This document shows, piece by piece, positions 60,512-64,000 of a stretch of 64,000 bases of DNA. Position 1 is the stretch's first letter. Each line of letters opens with the position of its first letter. A model generated the notes under the pieces. It made no database searches. It saw nothing but the letters and a program-made list of their open reading frames with translations, and was not told the DNA's origin. Position numbers and translations under genes: made by a program. Origin of the DNA: Clavibacter sp. B3I6. GTDB taxonomy: Bacteria > Actinomycetota > Actinomycetes > Actinomycetales > Microbacteriaceae. The stretch covers positions 3,038,001 through 3,102,000 of the forward strand of contig NZ_JAUSYL010000001.1 of assembly GCF_030816895.1 (NCBI RefSeq), written 5' to 3'.

Positions 60512-61860
60512 GCGGACGCCGCCTCGACGCGCAGGCCCTTGTTGCGGAAGGCCTCGATCACGGCCTCCTGCGCGATCGGCAGGGACTCGACGAGGGTCTG
60601 GCCGCTCGTGAGCTTGCGGCGGAACTCGTCCTGCAGCGTGTTGAGCGTGTACTGCGTGAGCGGCGACCACGTCCACTCGAGGTTCTGCTCCCTCGCGGCC
60701 GGCACGAAGACCTCCTCGTTGTAGGACTGGCCGCTGAAGAACGCGCTGGGCTCCTGGCGGGGCGCGCCGATGTAGTCGGGCGAGGGGGACCAGCCGATGC
60801 CGGAGTTCGCGATCATCGCGTCGATGCCCTCGGGCGACGTCGTCATCCAGGTCATGAACTTGAGCGCCTCCACGGGGTGCTTGCTGTTCGCGAGCACGGC
60901 CGCGGTGGATCCGCCCAGGTAGCTCGACCCGTACGACCCGTCGAAGGACCACGTCTGCATGGGCGCGACGCGCCACTTGCCCTCGCCGCCGGAGACGGAC
61001 TGGATGAGGGCGTCCCCCCAGCTCGCGCTCGTGCAGCCGAAGATCTTCGCGTCCGCGGCCGCCGCGTACCAGGGCGGCGAGTAGGCGCTGAAGGAGGTGT
61101 TCACGATGTCGTCGTCGACCGCCCTGTCGAAGAACGCGGCGACCTCCATCGTGCGGTCGTCGAGCATGTCGATCACCCAGCGCTCGCCGTCCACCTGGAA
61201 CCAGTTCGCGCCGGCCTGGGTGGCGTACGCGGTGAAGACGCTGGCGTCGGCGACGGGGAAGCAATCGAGGTAGTTGCCCGCGCCCGTCTTCCGCACCTCG
61301 GCGCTGAGGGCGGCCCAGTCGTCCCAGGTCGCCGGCGGCTGGCCGCCGACCTGGTCGAGGAGGGCGGGCTGGTAGTAGAAGGCCATGGGGCCCGAGTCCT
61401 GCGGGATCCCGAAGACGCCGTCCTGGAAGCTCACCTGCTTCCACAGCGCCTCGTCGTAGCGGTCCCGGTACTCCTCGACGCCGTAGCGGGTGAGGTCGAC
61501 GAGGCCGTTGGCGAGGAGGAACTCGGGCAGCTGCCGCAGCTCGACCTGGCCGATGTCGGGTCCGCCGCCCGCGGTGATCGCGGAGTACATCTTCTGGTAG
61601 CCGCCGGCGTTGCCGCCGGGGATCCAGACGGCCTCGACCTGGATGTCGGGGTTCTCGGCGTTCCAGACGTCGGCGACCTTCTGCAGGTCCTTCAGCCACG
61701 CCCAGTACGTGAGCGTGACCTTCTCGCCCGGTGCGGCGGCGGGGAGGACCGGATCGGAGTTGACCAGCCTCCCGCCCGGTGCCGAGCAGGACGCGAGGGC
61801 CAGCGTCCCCGCGGCGGCGGCCCCCACCCCCAGCGCCTGTCTCCTGCTGATCGAATGCAT
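60508..61860 (-). CDS. Sugar ABC transporter substrate-binding lipoprotein
   Basis: This 450-aa solute-binding protein has a signal with SRRQALGVGAAAAGTLALASC; the lipobox L-A-S-C puts the lipidated Cys near residue 25. The twin Arg suggests Tat export is possible. Family-1 features include TYWAWLKDLQKVADVWNAENPDIQVEAVW, GGPDIGQVELRQLPEFLLANGLVDL and FGIPQDSGPMAFYYQPALLD. GGAGGGATGCGACG precedes the ATG. The sugar is unknown; the downstream beta-galactosidase hints at galactosides. Confidence 0.9.
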   Translation of the reverse strand: MHSISRRQALGVGAAAAGTLALASCSAPGGRLVNSDPVLPAAAPGEKVTLTYWAWLKDLQKVADVWNAENPDIQVEAVWIPGGNAGGYQKMYSAITAGGGPDIGQVELRQLPEFLLANGLVDLTRYGVEEYRDRYDEALWKQVSFQDGVFGIPQDSGPMAFYYQPALLDQVGGQPPATWDDWAALSAEVRKTGAGNYLDCFPVADASVFTAYATQAGANWFQVDGERWVIDMLDDRTMEVAAFFDRAVDDDIVNTSFSAYSPPWYAAAADAKIFGCTSASWGDALIQSVSGGEGKWRVAPMQTWSFDGSYGSSYLGGSTAAVLANSKHPVEALKFMTWMTTSPEGIDAMIANSGIGWSPSPDYIGAPRQEPSAFFSGQSYNEEVFVPAAREQNLEWTWSPLTQYTLNTLQDEFRRKLTSGQTLVESLPIAQEAVIEAFRNKGLRVEAASA

Positions 61861-61936
61861 CGTCGCATCCCTCCCGTCGTCGTTGATGGCAGTCGGCGCG
61901 TGGCGCCGTCTCCACTCTAGACGTCGAGCGAAAATT

Positions 61937-61957
61937 ATCCCGACCTCTGGTCGGGAT
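61937..61957 (-). terminator. Hairpin/palindrome ATCCCGACC-3-GGTCGGGAT
   Basis: A 9-bp perfect stem with a 3-base loop, 8 bases after the stop of the zinc-ribbon gene; on the minus strand it is followed by AATTTTC, giving a classical terminator. GATAAT, at the end of the stem, also resembles a -10 box, so the palindrome might instead be an operator for the ABC operon that begins 77 bases on. Confidence 0.6.
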
Positions 61958-61964
61958 CACAGGA

Positions 61965-62225
61965 TCAGGGGCGCGCGCCCCGGTTCCGCACGGCCCACTC
62001 GAGGCCGTGCATGGCCTGGTCCTTCGTGAGCCGCGTCTCGGCCCCACAGTTCGAGCACTCGACGCGGTAGGTGGAGCGGAGCGGGATGAGCGGGACGAAG
62101 AACAGCGTGAAGCGGACGGTGCGGTGCAGGACGCGCTGCGGGGCGGTCACCCCGCACACGAGGCAGGCGAACGTGACGACGACGAGGAGGGCGTCGCGCG
62201 CACGCGTGCCGAAGAGGAGGATCAC
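61965..62225 (-). CDS. Zinc-ribbon membrane-associated small protein
   Basis: This 86-aa protein has a hydrophobic N-terminal part (DALLVVVTFACLVCGVT), then FTLFFVPLIPLRSTYRVECSNCGAETRLTKDQA, where C-S-N-C is half a zinc ribbon and an earlier Cys pair (ACLVCG) may supply the other half. This matches small actinobacterial zinc-ribbon proteins of unknown role. GTG 62225 has TAGGTT 6 bases upstream (leaderless). Confidence 0.75.
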   Translation of the reverse strand: MILLFGTRARDALLVVVTFACLVCGVTAPQRVLHRTVRFTLFFVPLIPLRSTYRVECSNCGAETRLTKDQAMHGLEWAVRNRGARP

Positions 62226-62231
62226 CTCCCG

Positions 62232-62237
62232 AACCTA
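62232..62237 (-). promoter_or_regulatory. -10 box (TAGGTT) of the leaderless zinc-ribbon gene
   Basis: TAGGTT on the minus strand, 6 bases before GTG 62225. Confidence 0.5.
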
Positions 62238-62410
62238 CGCCGGTCGGCGCGGAGCATACGGGCTCCCGCGGCCCCCGGACGAGGAGGCGACGGGAAGCGG
62301 ATGACCCGGTACCTTCGGGAGGACACGCACGCGGCAGGGGGCATCCGCATGACCACGCACCACGACGGCGCGCACGTCAGCGCGGTCCCAGCCTGCCCGG
62401 GAGGCGCCGC

Positions 62411-62893
62411 GTGACCGTCTTCGTGATCGTGGGGGCCGTCGGCCTCCTGCTCCTCCTCGCCAGCATCCTGCTCGGCGACCTCCTCGACGCCATCGGCGGC
62501 GGCGACGGCCTCGTCTCGGGCGTCGCGCTCGGCGCGGCCCTCGCCATCTACGGCGTCGGCGGCGTGCTCGCCGACCAGGCCGGCATCGGGTCGGGTGGCG
62601 CCATCGCGATCGCCGTGGCCCTCGCGCTCGTCGCGCTCGTGGTCGTGCAGCTCGCCGTCCGCTTCGTCGCGAGGCAGGAGAGCGGCGGCTCGTACTCGCC
62701 CGTCGGGATGGTGGGCGTCGTCACGTCGCCCACATCGCCCACGGGCGGCGAGGTGCGGCTCGAGCACGTCCGCGAGCTCGAGCGGCGCCTCGCCGTGAGC
62801 GACGCGCCCCTCAGCATCGGCACGCGCATCCGCGTCGTGTCGGAGGACGGGTTCCGGGTGCGCGTCGAACCGCAGCCCGGCGATCCGGCCTAG
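62411..62893 (+). CDS. NfeD-like membrane protein
   Basis: This 160-aa protein has three hydrophobic helices (about 2-22, 32-52 and 60-86) and a C-terminal OB-like domain (SYSPVGMVGVVTSPTSPTGGEVRLEH and IGTRIRVVSEDGFRVRVEP). This is the short NfeD form usually encoded next to a flotillin. GTG 62411 follows GGGAGGCGCC. The flotillin gene starts 31 bases after its stop, so the two form an operon, probably for membrane microdomain organisation. Confidence 0.85.
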   Translation: MTVFVIVGAVGLLLLLASILLGDLLDAIGGGDGLVSGVALGAALAIYGVGGVLADQAGIGSGGAIAIAVALALVALVVVQLAVRFVARQESGGSYSPVGMVGVVTSPTSPTGGEVRLEHVRELERRLAVSDAPLSIGTRIRVVSEDGFRVRVEPQPGDPA

Positions 62894-62924
62894 CACCACC
62901 CGTCCCAACGAGAGGAACCCTTCC

Positions 62925-64000
62925 GTGGATCTCATATCCGGCGGCGCGAGCGCGATCGCCGTCATCGTCGTCATCGTCATCCTGGTGGCGCTGGTCGCGT
63001 TCATCGCGTCCCGCGTGCGCCGCGTGCCGCCGAACCAGGCGCTCGTCATCGTCGGCCGCAACGCCGAGAAGAGCGAGAGCGGCGCCGGGTTCTCCAGCCC
63101 GCAGAAGGTCATCATCGGCGGCCGGACCTTCATCTGGCCGATCTTCCAGGAGGGCTTCACGCTCTCCCTGGAGCAGTACCAGACGAGCGTCACGGCCGAG
63201 GCGCGCGACGCGAACTTCATCAACACCGCGGTCGTCGCGACCGTCAACTTCAAGGTCACGGGCACCGAGGACGGCGTGCGCCGCGCCGTGCAGCGCTACC
63301 TGCTGCAGCAGGACGCGCTCCCGGAGATCGTGCGGCAGTCGCTCGAGGGCGCCATCCGCGGCCTCATCGGCGACCGGCCCGTGGACGAGCTCGTGAAGAG
63401 CTTCTCCGTCGTGGCGCAGGAGGCCGTGAACCAGACGAAGAACGACCTCGCGGAGCTCGGCCTCCAGATCGAGACGCTCAACGTCCGCGAGATCACGACC
63501 CCCGGCAGCTCCTACCTCGACGACCGGGCGCGCTCGAACGCCGCCCGCGCCCGCCAGGTGGCCGAGGTCGCGGAGGCCGAGAACAAGCGGATCTCCGCGC
63601 TCGCCGCGATCGAGAACGACCAGCAGACCGCCGAGCGCCAGCTCGAGCTCGACCTGCGCCGCGCGGCCATCAAGGCCGACACCGACCGGGCCAACGCCAC
63701 CGCGCTCGCGGCCGGCGAGCTCGCGAAGGCCGAGCAGGACCGCCTCGTCGCCGACCAGGAGCGCACCGCCGTGGCCGCGCAGGCCGAGGTGTCGAAGGAG
63801 CGCCTCCGCATCGACGTGGAGCTCCCCGCCGAGGCGCGCAAGTACGCGACCGTCCAGGACGCGCAGGCCGCGCGCGACGCCGAGAAGGCGAAGGTCGACG
63901 TGGAGGTCTACCAGCGCACGCAGAACGCCGAGGCGGCGAAGACCGCGGCCGTGAACGAGGCCGCGTCCATCACCGCGCTCGGGAAGGCGAACCGCCGACG
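62925..64000 (+). CDS. Flotillin / SPFH domain protein, 5' part (runs off window)
   Basis: 358 codons are visible and the frame is still open at the window end. A single N-terminal helix (SAIAVIVVIVILVALVAFIASRV) anchors it. The SPFH domain follows (RVPPNQALVIVGRN, GRTFIWPIFQEGFTLSLEQYQTSV, RDANFINTAVVATVNFKV, LEGAIRGLIG, LGLQIETLNVREITT). From about residue 205 there is a long Ala/Glu/Arg coiled coil with the repeated A-E/A-x-R pattern. Flotillins assemble in membrane microdomains and are usually partnered by NfeD, encoded just upstream. GTG 62925 follows GAGAGGAACCCTTCC. Confidence 0.9.
   Translation, partial: MDLISGGASAIAVIVVIVILVALVAFIASRVRRVPPNQALVIVGRNAEKSESGAGFSSPQKVIIGGRTFIWPIFQEGFTLSLEQYQTSVTAEARDANFINTAVVATVNFKVTGTEDGVRRAVQRYLLQQDALPEIVRQSLEGAIRGLIGDRPVDELVKSFSVVAQEAVNQTKNDLAELGLQIETLNVREITTPGSSYLDDRARSNAARARQVAEVAEAENKRISALAAIENDQQTAERQLELDLRRAAIKADTDRANATALAAGELAKAEQDRLVADQERTAVAAQAEVSKERLRIDVELPAEARKYATVQDAQAARDAEKAKVDVEVYQRTQNAEAAKTAAVNEAASITALGKANRR

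Noticed and set aside
62300..62414. 37-codon frame before the NfeD-like gene
   Set aside because: Too short, no conserved features; probably leader sequence.

Overview
The window is about 73% G+C and densely coded on both strands, with GTG starts and 1-8 base stop/start overlaps throughout. It looks like the chromosome of a Microbacteriaceae actinobacterium, most likely Clavibacter or a close relative. That identification rests on gene content and style recalled from memory, not on a search. No rRNA, tRNA, insertion sequence or CRISPR array is visible.

Layout. 1-5.9 kb holds a core translation block: 3' end of proS, nusA, ylxR/rnpM, infB, rbfA. 5.9-11.3 kb holds mutY, a degenerate kinase-like protein, a ketopantoate-reductase-like gene, truB, two small membrane proteins and ribF. 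11.2-24.2 kb is a mixed set: a DinB-like thiol-dependent protein, an MFS carrier, a Tat-exported PHP phosphoesterase, a ROK sugar kinase, an SRPBCC protein, an SDR-DUF2867 protein, an SGNH hydrolase, a TetR regulator, an S9 peptidase and a Tat-exported putative glycosidase. 24.2-33.6 kb is an amino-sugar (chitobiose/GlcNAc) module: ROK kinase divergent from ROK repressor, sugar-binding lipoprotein, two permeases, GH20 hexosaminidase, nagB and nagA. 33.7-40.8 kb carries an Imm-5-like protein, a DUF1684 protein, pyruvate:quinone oxidoreductase, a monooxygenase-fold protein, a zinc alcohol dehydrogenase, a degenerate alpha/beta hydrolase and a glutathionyl-hydroquinone-reductase-like enzyme. 41.1-44.7 kb is a SNF2-type helicase gene (frameshifted here) whose last ~220 bp, terminator included, is repeated 1,234 bp downstream. 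Between the copies lies lower-GC cargo: a secreted protein gene overlapping a two-helix membrane protein gene. 44.7-49.6 kb has an MFS carrier and a TPP-riboswitch thiamine operon (thiM, then a ThiE-ThiD-TenA fusion). 49.6-55.3 kb has oligopeptidase B (also frameshifted), a maltokinase-like gene, a mycoredoxin and an alditol-oxidase-like flavoprotein. 55.3-61.9 kb has a GH2 beta-galactosidase with a second ATPase-less sugar ABC transporter. The window ends with an NfeD-like protein and a truncated flotillin.

How it works together. The amino-sugar module is a complete import, hydrolysis, deacetylation and deamination path to fructose-6-phosphate, apparently controlled by two matching dyad operators at the divergent ROK promoters. 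Neither sugar ABC operon encodes an ATPase, which suggests a shared one elsewhere, as with MsiK in streptomycetes. About a dozen genes have a TANNNT -10 box 6-7 bases before the start codon, the signature of leaderless transcripts; this also settles several start choices.

The most unusual item is the cargo between the duplicated helicase ends at about 43.28-44.28 kb. A secreted, four-cysteine, glycine-rich protein overlapped by a tiny membrane protein has the form of a toxin/immunity or bacteriocin-like pair carried by a gene-end-restoring insertion. That function is inference.
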